DNA of 64,000 nt. It comes from Maylandia zebra (Eukaryota; Chordata; Actinopteri; Cichliformes; Cichlidae). The notes under the pieces are model-generated. The model worked only from the letters and a program-made list of their open reading frames with translations. It did not search any database and was not told the DNA's origin. Position 1 is the first letter of the stretch. Each line of letters starts with the position of its first letter. Made by a program: the position numbers and the translations under genes. Shown piece by piece: positions 1 through 22,224 of this stretch. Location: NCBI RefSeq assembly GCF_041146795.1, contig NC_135185.1, forward strand, positions 23,270,529 to 23,334,528, read 5' to 3'.

Positions 1-8
1 TGGCTTAC

Positions 9-215
9 CGGGGACTGCTTTGTACTCAACAAAGTCAAACATCACCACACCTACAACCAGCCAGGACAGGAGAGCAGCAAGGGCAATCAGCAGCTCAACA
101 GACATTTTCACCTTGTTGAGCAGCCCCAGACCTTTGGATCTGAGAGAGCTCGTCTGTGGCGCTGCTGCTCCGTCACTGGACCCAGTGGCTGCAGCGTGGG
201 AGGCTGATTTGGCTA
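9..215 (-). CDS. Single internal exon of a one-pass membrane protein, possibly triadin/junctin-like (partial)
   Basis: Read on the minus strand, this is an open exon of about 69 residues with a plausible acceptor (ATATAG before 215) and a good donor (G then GTAAGC at 8-7). The first half is rich in Ala, Ser and Gly. A basic stretch (SLRSKGLGLLNKVK) is followed by a hydrophobic segment of about 20 residues (ELLIALAALLSWLVVGVV) and then MFDFVEYK. Triadin and junctin/ASPH share a single N-terminal membrane span followed by a (V/M)xFDLVDY(K/E) motif, so the tail MFDFVEYK is suggestive of that sarcoplasmic-reticulum family. The part before the membrane span does not look like the triadins I know. 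The rest of the gene lies off the left edge or in exons I could not find. The exon itself is fairly sure; the family is a guess. Confidence 0.4.
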
Positions 216-3200
216 CTATATGTGGAAGACATAAATAGACAAAAGTTAGTCTGACAAATTCTTTCTGCTTTTGTTCTTGTGCTTGTAATGTTTGATATTC
301 TTGCACTGCTAAAGTAACCACAAGGGTTTCAGTTCTTTATAAATATCCACTGCAGATCATGTGCAAAACCTATATGGATCAGAACTGATAAAACAATTAA
401 ATGTCTGCTTGTACACATATTTATTGTTGTCTATAATGAGTGATTGGTAGCAAGAACTTGCACACTTGCATAGTTTGTCCACCAGAAGGAGCTGACATTA
501 CACTTTTAGCTGTGAAATCTCTGTATGTCTCCTTCTAACAACAGTGAAAGTGTTTCTCCGTGTTTTGTTCCTCTGTTACAAAGTGTGCAAACTATGTATG
601 TTTTATCAGATCTGTCAATTGTTGCGTAAGTCTTTTTCGGTCATATTATCGCCCTCTTTCAGTAATTTCACTATCGTAACAATGATTTTGCCCTGGCGTC
701 TTAATAAAAGCCCATTTTCTTAAACCTTTCAAGTCTTATCATCTACACAATGAAGACAAACCCTGACAGGAAGACATTTTGCGCACATAGTGCATTATTA
801 GTTGTATATATAATTTTTCATCTTTACCATGACCCTATACTGTCTCTTTATTTCCTTATTATTTATATTAATCTGAAATGTTAAACGTCATCAGAAAAGT
901 CATGGTGTGATAGGGCACTCCAATTTTAGCAGTGACATTTTCCAAATGTACTGACACACTTTAGACTGGCTTAGCACAGTGAAAAATGCCCAAGGCAGCA
1001 TTTAGTAACAGTGTTATCATCATTAAATGCTGTGCACAGAGTGTAAGATTATCTGTACTGATTTACTGTAATGTCAGGCGTCAGGGAGACCTTCACTCAA
1101 GGTCCAAGTTGAATGAACTCTGAAAATGTTCGATGCATGACCACTTGCTTCCAGCGTGTAGGACACGGGGGAAAAAAACCTCTCAAACGCAAACTCAACT
1201 CTTCAATCAACAGCATCGTTTAGAGCTGTGCAATTTTTCTAAGTAACTATCGTGTTATTACATTTTTTGTGAAAACACAACAAGTTCACTCGCTGTTAAA
1301 AAACCCTAAACCCAAAAACATTCGATCTTAAAATGTGCTTTTTAAAACTGGTGATAACTGAAGTAATAACATTAAGTAATTATGAGCATTGGCTTTGTTT
1401 ACAGAGTAGCCAATATGCACTATACACTTCATAAGAAAAGACTATGTGCTGGAGCGCATTATAAAGCTTTACAGGTTATTTATTGTTATCAGCTTTCTAC
1501 AGTGCTTTTGATGCCTTTAAAATAACGGCTAACGATTCAAAGAGTAGCACAAAGGCATACAGAATAGGGAACACTTGTCTAAACTTGCTGACTGCAATAA
1601 GAAACTGTACATATATAAGTGAAAAGCAGGTCTACAGTGTCACAAGGAAATGCTCTTTATAGACACTGGTGGATCAGTAGCAGCAGTCTTCTGCATTAAT
1701 ATATCAGACGAAGACGATTTTTTTCCTCCACTAACACCACTTTTGCACATTTAAGCATGATCTAAGAGTGTCTTACATTTACACAGTACTGTGAATGCAG
1801 GACTTGCAGGTGTTTTTTCACACTTTTATTTATTTATGTATATTCCTTTTGACGTGCTTGAGGTCTACCACCCTGGCTGAGGTCAGCTGCAGCTGCAGTC
1901 TGTCACAGGAGAGCAATGCGAATACTCTGGTGACTTGATAGCTTATATTTATAGCAACCAACTTTCGACACATCATCGTCAGAGGACACAACTTATCAAA
2001 ACACTGCCGTTTATTTGTTATGCAGAATTTATTACTGTGGATTTTTGTGCTGTAGTAAAGGTTTTATTTGAACAGTTGTGCTTGAAGACCCAGGTGTAAC
2101 AACCCTACCTTCAGCCATTGTGACGTGTAGACTATCTCAGGTAGGATACTTTAAATTGGAGACAAAGCCTCCTCATGAAGAATTAACTGGTGACGGCTCC
2201 AGTAAATCCAGTTTGAATCCACTTTCTCAGGAAAAAAAAAAGTGTCCCAGGTGGTAAATTATTCCATTGTCACTTGGACCGTCACAGCCTTGTCTTCTTA
2301 CCCATAACATCCACAGGTGGAACTTGTCCAAGGTTTTAAAAAGTAGAAAATGGAAAATTAAGCATGAATTGAAAGCCTACATATGTTGGGGAATTTGGAG
2401 CTGCCTGTGAGGCAGCATTAAAAAAGGGGGTCTGGGGACAGTGGGGCAAAGTAAAGCGACACAGGGGAAGAATCAGCCAAGCTAAGCACAGGGCTGGGCA
2501 GGGTGAGGGGAAATGCACAATATCTCACCCAGTGTTTCTGGGGGCTCACATGGGTATAGGCCAGTGCAGAGAGCAGGAAGGCTGCAAGGTAACTCTATCC
2601 GCCCAGAAAATACAGGTTATTCTTAGCTGGAGCTCTGCTCACCAGCCGCTCTGGCAGACCTTTTTTGGACGTTCAAGGGTGTGCAAGATCAGCTGGCTGA
2701 ATTGAGCACCCCTACTGGCTGCTGCAGCACTCTGTCCACTAAAAACAAATCACAGGCCCACGATTAATGGCAATTCAGATGAAAACTACCTTCAAATCCC
2801 CCCCTTCTACCTTCAAGTTAGGTTAAAACAGCTTCTTTTGAGTAATTTCAGAACTAGTACTAGTTGATTAAAAAAAAGTCCATAAAAAGGTCCATAAGTG
2901 CATGTTTTTCTGCAAGAGGTCATTAATAGGAATCATGGATAAATGTAGCCTGATCCTGGTTTGACAAAAGTTAACAGGAGCCAAAACTGCAACTGCTTAT
3001 GGAAAAGGATTAGGGCCATCGAAAGAAAAAAGAAGTCAGAATTGTTTCCCCCCCGGTGGCCTAAATCTTTTCCATAACTGCTTCTTCCAGTTGTTCAGGT
3101 TTTTATTTTAATTTATTTTAATACCTGCAACGCGGGATCCATGGTTTGTGTCTTCAAGGCAACAGAGCTTAAAGTTCATTTCTTATTTAAAATTCCTATT

Positions 3201-3958
3201 TCCAGTATTGGTTTTTTTTCACATGAACATAATAAATTAATCATCGGTAGTTACTTAAATTCAGTGGTCTCTGCTAGCATTGACATTTTGTATAAAATAC
3301 TGACAAAATGATTGATATGACTTTAAGTATGTTTTCCATCTGAGAAAAAACCACCACAATGAAAATCCCACTGACATTGGACATCTGAAAAACCTGAGTA
3401 GCAGCTAAAGTGATGGAGGGTGACTGATTTGCACCCCAAAGTTCTGGATAAAGTCTGTTCTGTTTTATTCAAATATATTTTAGATTGGTCGGTTTGGCCA
3501 GTCTTAATATAATTTCATTAAAGTTAGATAGTTTCACACAGTAAAAAGAGCAATCCAATCCAAACCACAACAACAACAAAAAGGCCACCCTCTTAATCCT
3601 GATGCTAAACTAAGAACATTGCTTTCATGATAAACAACCATGAAAATATTAAAAATAATAGCAACAAAAGCGCTGTGTATAACACTGTGATTAGCAAACA
3701 CTGCTGTGGAGTGAATAATGAGAAGGAGGGGGAGGGGGGGGGGATGCTGCAAAGAGAGAGAAGGTAATCTGGACATTTACAAGTATGTGGGTGGTTCCAA
3801 GAAAGTCTCCCACAGGCCAATACCTCCAAAAGGTGACACCTGTGCAAATAAGCCACACCATTGGTAGGAATGCCATTCAGAGTTATTATATAATATATTC
3901 TGCGTATGTTTACATAGTAAATGTACCAGAGAAATGTGTCTAAATACATGGAAAAAAC
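216..3958. other. Non-coding stretch between the first exon and traf3ip2
   Basis: AT-rich sequence with only short random open frames. No exon with splice sites and recognisable protein similarity was found on either strand. It probably includes intron or 5' flank of the gene at 9-215 and the downstream flank of traf3ip2. A purine-rich run with a long G tract lies near 3722-3743. Confidence 0.6.
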
Positions 3959-3964
3959 TTTATT
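3959..3964 (-). promoter_or_regulatory. traf3ip2: Candidate poly(A) signal of traf3ip2
   Basis: AATAAA on the minus strand, about 170 bases past the traf3ip2 stop codon. It is the first canonical signal after the stop, which would give a short 3' UTR. Confidence 0.5.
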
Positions 3965-4134
3965 GAGTCATCTGAAAAACAGCACTTAACATAAAATAGA
4001 ACTTGGAACATGAGCTTATATCTCAACTTAAACTGGATCAAACTGTGGATTTGTAAAATAAACTTACTGCAAAATGTAGCTTTTAAAGCAGAAACATTAA
4101 ACCCAGACACATGCCCGAACACCAGTTTGTTTGT

Positions 4135-7100
4135 TTACAGTGTAGCTGCGTCGCTCATGGTAACAGGCCTGATGAATAAGCTGAGCTCCACAGGTACAGG
4201 AGGAGCCACGTATCTCTCCTCCCTCAGCAGTCGCAGTAACAAATCCTCAGTGTCCTGCGGCCAGCGGTACACGCGAGTATTCTGGAGCCAGCTTGGGACA
4301 TGTTTCTGTCGAGATTTTCCACAGTTTTTAAAAAATATATATATAATAAAGATAAGATAAATGCAAAGGGATAAATATGGGAAATGTTTTCTGACCTGGG
4401 ATGCACAAAGGAAGAGAACCGGGATGAATCTAAAATTCAAGCTCCCCTGCTGGATGAACTCATTCTGCATCTGGCAAAATTAAATATACAATAAAATACT
4501 CTAAGTTTACCTGTCAGCATTATTGCATATTATTTATGTAAAGAAATATGACATTATTTTTTTGTGTTCATAAACATTAATAAACATTAAAGGAATGAAG
4601 AACTTAATCATAAAACTTACTGTTAAGAAAAAAATGAATAAATGTTCTTTTACATACTGAACACTTCTAAATAACAATACTGTGGAAAAAGTCTGGAGTC
4701 AGCTCCATTTATTTATATTTTGCTAGGACGACTGGAAATTGCTGCAGCAATTCATTGAAACGTGAAAACGTTTTTTTTTAATGTATATAAGGATTATAAA
4801 TCCTTGAGTCTGCTATAGATCTGTTTTTAAGCCTAGTCCTTATGTTTTGACATAGTGTTTGTAACAAAGTGTCTAAAGATACAATTTTAAATTGTTTCTT
4901 TGCTAAGCTCTCTGTCGTGTGTAGACATAACGCTGGTTCATCCTTCAAGTTAAATGCATTTTTATGCTTGAATGTCCAAAGAAAAAAGCCATTCAGAAAG
5001 CCTGGAGAATTATTGCTCAAGGCCCTCTAAAGAAATTAAATGAAATAATTTAAGGGTGGCTCAAGACTTTTGCGCAGTATCACAACTCTAATATTTTAAT
5101 AGCATTTTCTAATTCAGTGTAGAATTAACTCCTCTGCTAAAATACAGTATTTGAGTATTTCCTCCATTGCTGATTTATCCTCACTATTGAGTGGATATAT
5201 CTGGTGTGTAGACCATGGCTGTCAACTGCAGGTCCTTCAATATCCTCCTTGTACTTTGGACTGATGGCGATAATAATAAGGGTTAACGGCTGTTAAAAAA
5301 AAAAAACAGACAGAAATTTCAGACACTGAATAAAAAGACGGTGTTCATACAAAAGTAACTTGAAATAAACACAGATACAGCAAAAACATGGAATATGAAA
5401 TATCATTTTATCTGTTATAGAGGGTAACACACTTGCTGATCTTGATGATGGGTACTTTATTAATCCCAGGGGGAATCTGAGATTCTCTGGAGCTCACACA
5501 ACCACATAACTACATAAACACTAACAGAAAGCAGACTTACTATCAAGCTAGAGTCATAGTTTAAAAATAAGATAGAAAAACATATGTTACAAGACCTGTG
5601 CAAATAATAGTGTAGCCTAGTAAGGAGTATTAAAAAGGTAGACTTGTAGAGATACTTGCAGCAATTTATGGTAACAATATAACTTCGCACACAATTCTCA
5701 TAATTACTTACATCTTTAAGGTAACTGTCTGTCCACTTGTTGACGTCCATACATCTAATGGAGCTGTCATATAAGTCAATCTGTGAAATTTAGGTTAGTG
5801 CTGTGAGCAAAGTGTTTAATGATATTACAGAATGATAGTGTACACAGGGTGGAAACTTACAGCCTGTCGAAAACCTTGCTTTGTGAGGAAATCCACAAAG
5901 GGGACCATCTCTGAGGACACGTCCGAAGAGTAAGTGATGAAAACGTTTCCTGAGAAGAGGCAAGATAATAAAACCCAAACAATCAGAATCTTAAAGCTTT
6001 ATGTTCAGTGTCAGCTTAATATAAGCGTACTTGTATTTTCTGCTATACTGTTACATACTGGTTTGGCTGTTGATGCTTCATTTAGTGCAAGTGTTCAAAG
6101 CCAAACTGTGACTTAAAACGTTTCAAAAAAGAAGAAACAGCAGCAAATAAAAATGATCAGATAGGTGAAGTACCTTTATCCTGACTGCCTTTGGTATCAA
6201 ATTACATTTTGAGAAAATAATTAAGCTACCACTGGGTTTGGGTCACCGATTTCTAAAAATAAACAAAAAAAAAATGTATATAAAAAATGTGGTCAGCAAA
6301 AATATCTTCATCATTATTCTAAGTAACTCATTCCTATATTATAAATTTGAAAAATTAATCAAAAATATAGCCTAAAGCTAGCTTTCTTACAATATTTTGA
6401 GCTTGCTTTTTATTTTAAATGTGAATCTATAAAGACAATACAAATAAATATTACTTCAGTTTACGTGCTAAGTAGATAGTTTCTGCGCTAGCGACGAAAT
6501 GTCTCTAAGATACTAATTAATCTGTTCCGTTAACACTTAAATGTGCATTCCTTGTTACAGAGACAATAAAGTGCCAAAAAAAGTCTCACGGCACTCATCG
6601 GGCAAACGGATGCCCTTCCTTTTCCCGTGTGGATGTGAAGCGGACTCCTCTGCTCCTGCTGAGCCCACATTCAGCATGCTGACCCGTGAAACATCCTCCA
6701 CAGTGGGAAGTGAGAAGTGAGGGACGTTAACTGAGACACTTCCCATGATGTTATTCTTAAAGTGGTCATGAAACTGGAGCCTGAAGCAGCAAGAAAGAAA
6801 AATATACGAAGACCAACATCTTTCACATAATCTTGCCAACCTTTATCAATATACCATACATGTAAAAAATGTTGTTTTCTGAATACATCGTCAGCTGTGT
6901 TTACCCATTTTGGGGTTGATTCCGAGGTGTCCAGTGCTGGAAAGGAGCAGAGAGGTGACGTGACTGAGGATGGTATCGGTTGAGATTACACAGCCATTCT
7001 CCTGCAGAGTATTAAGTTCATAATATGACGAAGGTCATTGTGTACAGTTTAAACATTTCTATGGGAGTGTCTGTTGAAAGTGTTTCAGTAAAAGCAGTTT

Positions 7101-8217
7101 TTTCAAAATCAAGAGTAAATAAGCATCTTTTTTCTTTACCTCAAACAGTAAATACTAATCACAACCCTTAAATTCACAACAGGTTTCATCCTAATATTTA
7201 AAACTTCTTTTACATTTTTCTGTTTTTTCTATTTTTCAGTTGCTTTACTTTACCTGCATTGTACTTAAAATTACTTACTGCATAAAGTTTGACACCTTTC
7301 CTGTAAAGTACTCAGAAGTTAGGCAAGGTTAAGTCATTCCATAATACAGCCACATGCCCCGAAGTACAGCATACTTGCTAGCCCCTTATTCTAGTGTACT
7401 TACCTTTAAGTATATGTTGGTAATTTCAAATTAAATACGTTAAAACTCCATTTCATTACAGGGGAACAGTGCTCTTAGTCGCAGGCCACATTATGAAGTG
7501 TTACCCTACATGTGTGTCATAGCTATATGTATTACAAACATACAGAGTATTCACAGCCTCTTTCAAGGTTTCTTTTATCTAATTACACAAATAAAAGAAT
7601 CACAACAGATCACAGAACTGCTTTCCTTACCGCAGCTATGCACGTCGTGGTGGGGAAGTAAAAAGGGAGTACAGTGTTGCCACTCGTTGTCATCTTTCAG
7701 CGGCAAAGGAGCCTCGAGTTCCTCTTCTAAATCACTCTGAGGTTGAGCGTCGCATTCATCCTCCCCTCTGAAAATGAATGCTTTAACTAATCAAATGTGT
7801 GCTGGTATTTTACTCCCTAAAAGTGTAACATGGTTACCTCGCTGTGTTTCCATTTGCAGGCTCAGTTGTTCCACAACGCTTTGCTCCACATTCCCAGCAG
7901 CCGCACTCTCTTTTTGTGCCATTCGGCATCGCTCCTTGAGAAAAGCAGTCATCAGAAGACTGATGATGTAGATTCATCCTGGAAGATATTTCTCTTCCAT
8001 CTTCTGGTACTCTGGGTTGGATCATCTCCACATGCTGCATAAAATGAAGTTTCTGCTCGCAAAACTCTTGATTCATTTCTCTGCATCTGTTTGGGCTTCG
8101 GTAGAAATAATCTGCATTCATGCAGCATCTCGGTCGATCCATTTCATTTTCTCTTACTCCAGCGTTCATAAGTTGAAAGCTGTTTTCTAGCTTTGGCTCC
8201 TTTCCAGATTTCTCCAT
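4135..8217 (-). CDS. traf3ip2: TRAF3-interacting protein 2 (Act1 / CIKS), complete coding gene, 9 exons
   Basis: Cytoplasmic adaptor and E3 ligase that binds the IL-17 receptor through SEFIR-SEFIR contact and recruits TRAF proteins. Coding exons, 5' to 3': 7838-8217, 7631-7767, 6905-7001, 6590-6780, 5861-5949, 5712-5780, 5185-5289, 4396-4470, 4135-4305. All boundaries are GT/AG and all phases agree, giving 1314 nt, 437 aa plus stop (human 574 aa). Exons 1-4 (about residues 1-268) are poorly conserved and acidic in part. The SEFIR domain starts at about residue 269: NVFITYS, then [82 protein letters not shown] and [14 protein letters not shown], each with a clear counterpart in human Act1. The start ATG at 8217 has a good context (AAAATGG). 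fyn lies just upstream on the same strand, as in mammals. The long human N-terminus is shortened here. Confidence 0.93.
4471..7630 (-). other. Introns of traf3ip2 longer than 300 bases
   Basis: The introns 4471-5184, 5290-5711, 5950-6589 and 7002-7630 lie between the exons listed for traf3ip2. Apart from a repeat fragment at about 5448-5660 they are AT-rich and I see no further exon, RNA gene or element in them. Confidence 0.6.
5448..5660. repeat. Dispersed repeat fragment of the TTTATTAATCCC type in a traf3ip2 intron
   Basis: Begins with a 'tactttattaatcccaggg' style motif, followed by text about ctctggagctcacacaacc. Motifs of this kind recur in this window near 36640 and, inverted, near 59770. 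They look like 3' ends of a widespread fish interspersed repeat. Family not determined. Confidence 0.45.
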
Positions 8218-8934
8218 TTTATCTCAGCTTGAGACACATCCTGTACCACATCAAATTAGATGAGGTGTAAAACAAACATTTCCTTGTGTTAAAATCAATA
8301 GATCGAGCTTAATTTACTTGCAGGTATTAAAAACAACAACACGAAAGTTCATGCTCATAAACATGTCTATGGTTAAGTACCAGAGAGAGGCATCACCCTC
8401 CTGTTAAAAGTCTGGTTTCAGGACTCCTGTGGATGCACAGACTTGCACTGGAACCTACTATATGCAAATATCTCACGCCTTTGCGCGTCCAATCAGAGCC
8501 AAGAATGCAGTCTGTATGCCTGTGCCAGATTGGACAGGAAAGCCTGCATGAGTAAGGAATTTAGTTGTTTTTAAACTCTTTTTTTTAAATTGTGAAAATG
8601 TTTTTTTATAAGCAGTCCACATTAGAACTTAAAAAAACAAAACAAAAAAACAAAGCGTGGGATAAAACAGGCTTAGATTATGCATCTGATTGATATTTGG
8701 CTTCAGGGCATACATGTATCCGATGATTTGCATATTCAGCCTTGTCATCTGCGTGAAATTCACCCCGAGGGAAAAAAAACAAAACCACAGGCTCATTTGT
8801 ACTCTGTCATTTTCAATAGTCATGTCTGCTTATTCACCACGCCTGTTGCTGAGAACCTGAAATTTCTTGAGAATGGGAGCAGTCAGACGAGCTTCACAAA
8901 CAGTGTTAAATAGTGCGTCGTAATGGCAGGATTC
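8218..8934. promoter_or_regulatory. traf3ip2: traf3ip2 upstream region, with candidate octamer and CCAAT elements
   Basis: This roughly 700-base gap separates the traf3ip2 start codon from the presumed fyn transcript end, so the traf3ip2 promoter and 5' UTR should lie here. An octamer motif ATGCAAAT (8462-8469) and a CCAATCAG box (8489-8496) sit 245-280 bases upstream of the ATG; another ATTGG is at about 8529. No TATA box is obvious. Assignment as promoter is inference from position. Confidence 0.35.
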
Positions 8935-8940
8935 TTTATT
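8935..8940 (-). promoter_or_regulatory. fyn: Candidate poly(A) signal of fyn
   Basis: AATAAA on the minus strand, about 1.34 kb after the fyn stop codon, with no other gene between. It would give a 3' UTR of about 8.9-10.28 kb. The UTR is AT-rich with A-rich tracts near 9745-9800 and 9935-9962. Confidence 0.5.
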
Positions 8941-10275
8941 TCAAAAACGGCTGTGCACGCAGAACAGACAGAGACAATAAATAGAGACCAAAAGTTTTGA
9001 ATACCTACTAAACTCAGGGCAAACGGAGTGATACAAAAGTTTCTGCTGACTTTTACACCCGTGGAGAGCAACATAAATACACATAAATGGCACATTGTCA
9101 TGTGATTACACACCAAGAGTGAGAGGAGATTGATAGTAAAGGAAGATGAAATGCTATCCAAAGCCTAATGCCTGGAAATAATCAATTATTCGCGTCTCTT
9201 AACTGGCTGAAATGTTCTTAAAATGAAATTAAAAGGTATTTGGTCTCACAAACTGTTATATTCAAATACACATTATGGAGGGACAAACACAGGTACACAT
9301 CCTTCATTCATATCATGTAAGTGGCAGTTTGTTTGGCTGTTGAAGCATAAAGACAGTGTGGAAGTCTTACACAGCCTGCTGCCATCTGCAACATACATTT
9401 AAAAATACTGTCAGTATACTAAGCAGTCAGCTGAACGAAGATTGCAGTTAGAGAGGAGTTCAGTCCTCATTTGAATTACGTAAAGCTCAACTTAAAAGTC
9501 ACTTTAAGCCAGTCCTAAAAAAAAGATCACTGGCAGAAGCTGGAATGCAATGAATGCACAATATTAGTGCAGATGGCATACAGTTTTGGGAGGAAGAGCC
9601 CATGATGCACTGAGTTAGTGTGTGTAAAGCATGAAGGCATTCCCTTACATTATAAGAATATTACTAAACAAGAAAAGGCAAGAACAGGTGTTATAGTACA
9701 TCTAAAGTCCTTGAGAAGAGGAGAAAAGTATTGTTACATTAACCTTATAAAAAAAGAAAAAAGAAGAAAAAAGTCAGTGGACTCCCAGAAAAAGGAAAAA
9801 AACTAATTTTCAGATACACTTTGGTCCACAGTGTCTAACTATTCCCAACAATTATTATTCCTACATCTGTAACCAGCTTGTGAGCCTCACACACTTCTCT
9901 ATGAGCCATAACAAATGTAACCTTACATTTAAAAATGGAAAAAAAGAAGAAAAAAAAAAAATCACACATTTCCAAATTATCAAAAGGAATACAAAACAGA
10001 AAAAAGATAATAAGTAAACAAGCAATTTGTATTTACATTACATACACGTTACGCAACAGAACTCATGTCGTTCATCCATGACAGTCACTTCTAATTCTGA
10101 TAGTCACGTTGCTGTGTTTGCACCCCTCTGTCCTGTTTGTATGACGTCTGAAGGTTGGAAAGCGAGTCTGCCAGCTTTTAAAACCATTAGAGCCGCAGAA
10201 TGAGAAAGAACGCGTGGTGTCTGGCTCCCTCTGGTGGAATTTTGGTGAAACGACATGAGACGAGGGCCATGGCGC
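8941..10275 (-). other. fyn: Presumed fyn 3' UTR
   Basis: Between the fyn stop codon and the candidate poly(A) signal there is no convincing coding frame on either strand. Short plus-strand frames here are Lys-rich translations of A-rich tracts. Confidence 0.5.
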
Positions 10276-20205
<9,930 letters not shown>

Positions 20206-20215
20206 TCTCTACTGT
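20206..20215 (-). other. fyn: fyn 5' UTR portion of the first coding exon
   Basis: Just upstream of the ATG, a pyrimidine-rich tract ends in CCACAG, so the exon carrying the start codon begins at 20215 and at least one 5' UTR exon must lie further upstream. Confidence 0.7.
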
Positions 20216-22224
20216 CTGTGGGTGGAGAGAGAAAGAGAGCGAGATGGAATTAGCACTTAGGTAAAATAATAGCTCAAAAGCCGTCTCCACTGGGGAAATT
20301 ATGATTCAATATTCCCATTATTTCAGAGCTTCCTTTGAGAGCTCCACAGAGTCTTCTGAAAAATCTTTCAATTAGGCTGAAATTAAACACGACGCTTTAA
20401 AAGATGCATTACTAATTAAATGGAGGAACACAATGCACCACAGCTGTATGTGCTCGGTAAATATGACCGCTGCATATGTACGCTCGCATTAATGCTTTAT
20501 GCTGAGAATATCCAGTTAAACTGGCCGTAAAACAATTTAATGGCCCTACTTATCACAGTTTACTTTTCCATCTGATTGCATGACCACACTGAGGAGAAGA
20601 GTCTACACCGAGCCACTGACTTTACAAGAGAGCATTTACTTTATTTTTGTTTGCTTTACAAGGAGCCACGCACACGCGCGCTGATGGAACATTTGTCCTC
20701 ACTAAAGCAAAGATAAACCAGTTTTTGAAATGAGGGACACAGCCTGCTTTCTGCTTTGTCAATTAAAAAGAGCCTTACCGTCTTTGCAGACCCAGTTAAG
20801 TTAATGAACATTTTGGCTCGCCGTGTCCCACTCCCCAACCCCCCCTTTAAGCCCTGGAAGCTCGTGAAACCGGTTCAGCATGTCTAAGAAGAGGGCCCCG
20901 GCAGCAGCGCTGTCTTTCAATGGCATAAGCAGGCAGCTGACTTCAGAGGCAGCTAATTGGAAACATACTTGTTTACAGTGTCGGTGAATGGAGAGAGGTG
21001 GTGTTCGGAACAAAAGTCAACACTGCAACAGATCGAGGACAAGGGAAATCATCCCAGTGCTCTTTACCCCAGCTGTATAACCCCCCAAAAAGCACAATCT
21101 GCCTTTATACAGCAGGTAATGTTGCTAATATTGGAAAATAAGCACGTCTTTCTAAGGAAACTATTTTCCAAGCAGAAAACAAGCAGGAACCACAGGCTTG
21201 TTTTTGAAGGACTGGTGCTTAATGCTTACAAGCAAAGCTACACAGTATAAGATCAAACCCTTCAGGCCTGTTTTACATTTACTAGCAAGAAACTTTAATG
21301 CCTGCACAGGCAAAAAGTGCAAACAGATGTGTCACTTGCTGCACAGTGGGAGAAAATGCTGCAGAATGTAACAAGTCAAGCACTATATGTAGATGAGGAG
21401 AAAATGCATGAACGTATCAGATGAACGGGAAATAATGCCCTCTTTGAGAAGAGGTCACATGATGGTGCAGTGTCAAAATCTTGAAATGATTGTTGTTGCA
21501 AAGTTGCAAAACACCAAAAGTGGTTTTCAAGTGCAAGTTGTTGTAAACCCATCAATGCTTATCTATTATACTTCAGAGAGAGCAGTTTGGTCCAGAAGAA
21601 GCTAAGTCTGAGGTCAGATTTCTCTGAAAGATCACGTTACATCTGATGATTAACCAGCTAGAAAAACGAATTCTGCTGCATAAAATTGTATTCATTCATT
21701 CATTCATTCGACAAGAAAAATCCTTGCTGTGTTGCCTGCATGGAAAAAGTACCAAGAGGGACTCTGACACCAAAAACTGAGTTTTCCTTCTGTATACAGG
21801 ATTTCATTATTGCCACACTATACAGCTTAGCTCCAGTTTGCTTAAGTAACAAAAGGACGTAACTGCTGCAGAGAGACCGACATCACTGTGATTCATTACT
21901 GCCAATAAAACCCCATAAAATACGCAGAAGAAGAAACGAGCCCAGCAGCATTACAGTATAAGCTCTGACCGGAGCAGAGACCGCAGACAGAAATACAAGA
22001 AGCACGGCTGCTGTTGCGTCTCCAATAATCCTTCAGATATAAAATAATCTGTTTTGACATCTATATTTATATCTCCAATCTTCTGGTATTTACTGCACGT
22101 TGCTCTAAAGTACAGCTGATATATTTAAATGTAAAAATCCTATATATGAATGGCAATATGGCAATGAAGCAATATTCAAAGCGAATACGTGGACTTTTCA
22201 GTGCTTCCACACTTGGTTTTGCTG
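20216..22224. other. fyn 5' intron, part without recognised elements
   Basis: No coding exon recognised on either strand. A short (CATT)n run is at about 21691-21709. Confidence 0.5.

Noticed and set aside
3534-3949. Several overlapping minus-strand frames as a small gene
   Set aside because: No recognisable protein, no splice context, and they derive from pyrimidine-rich runs downstream of traf3ip2.
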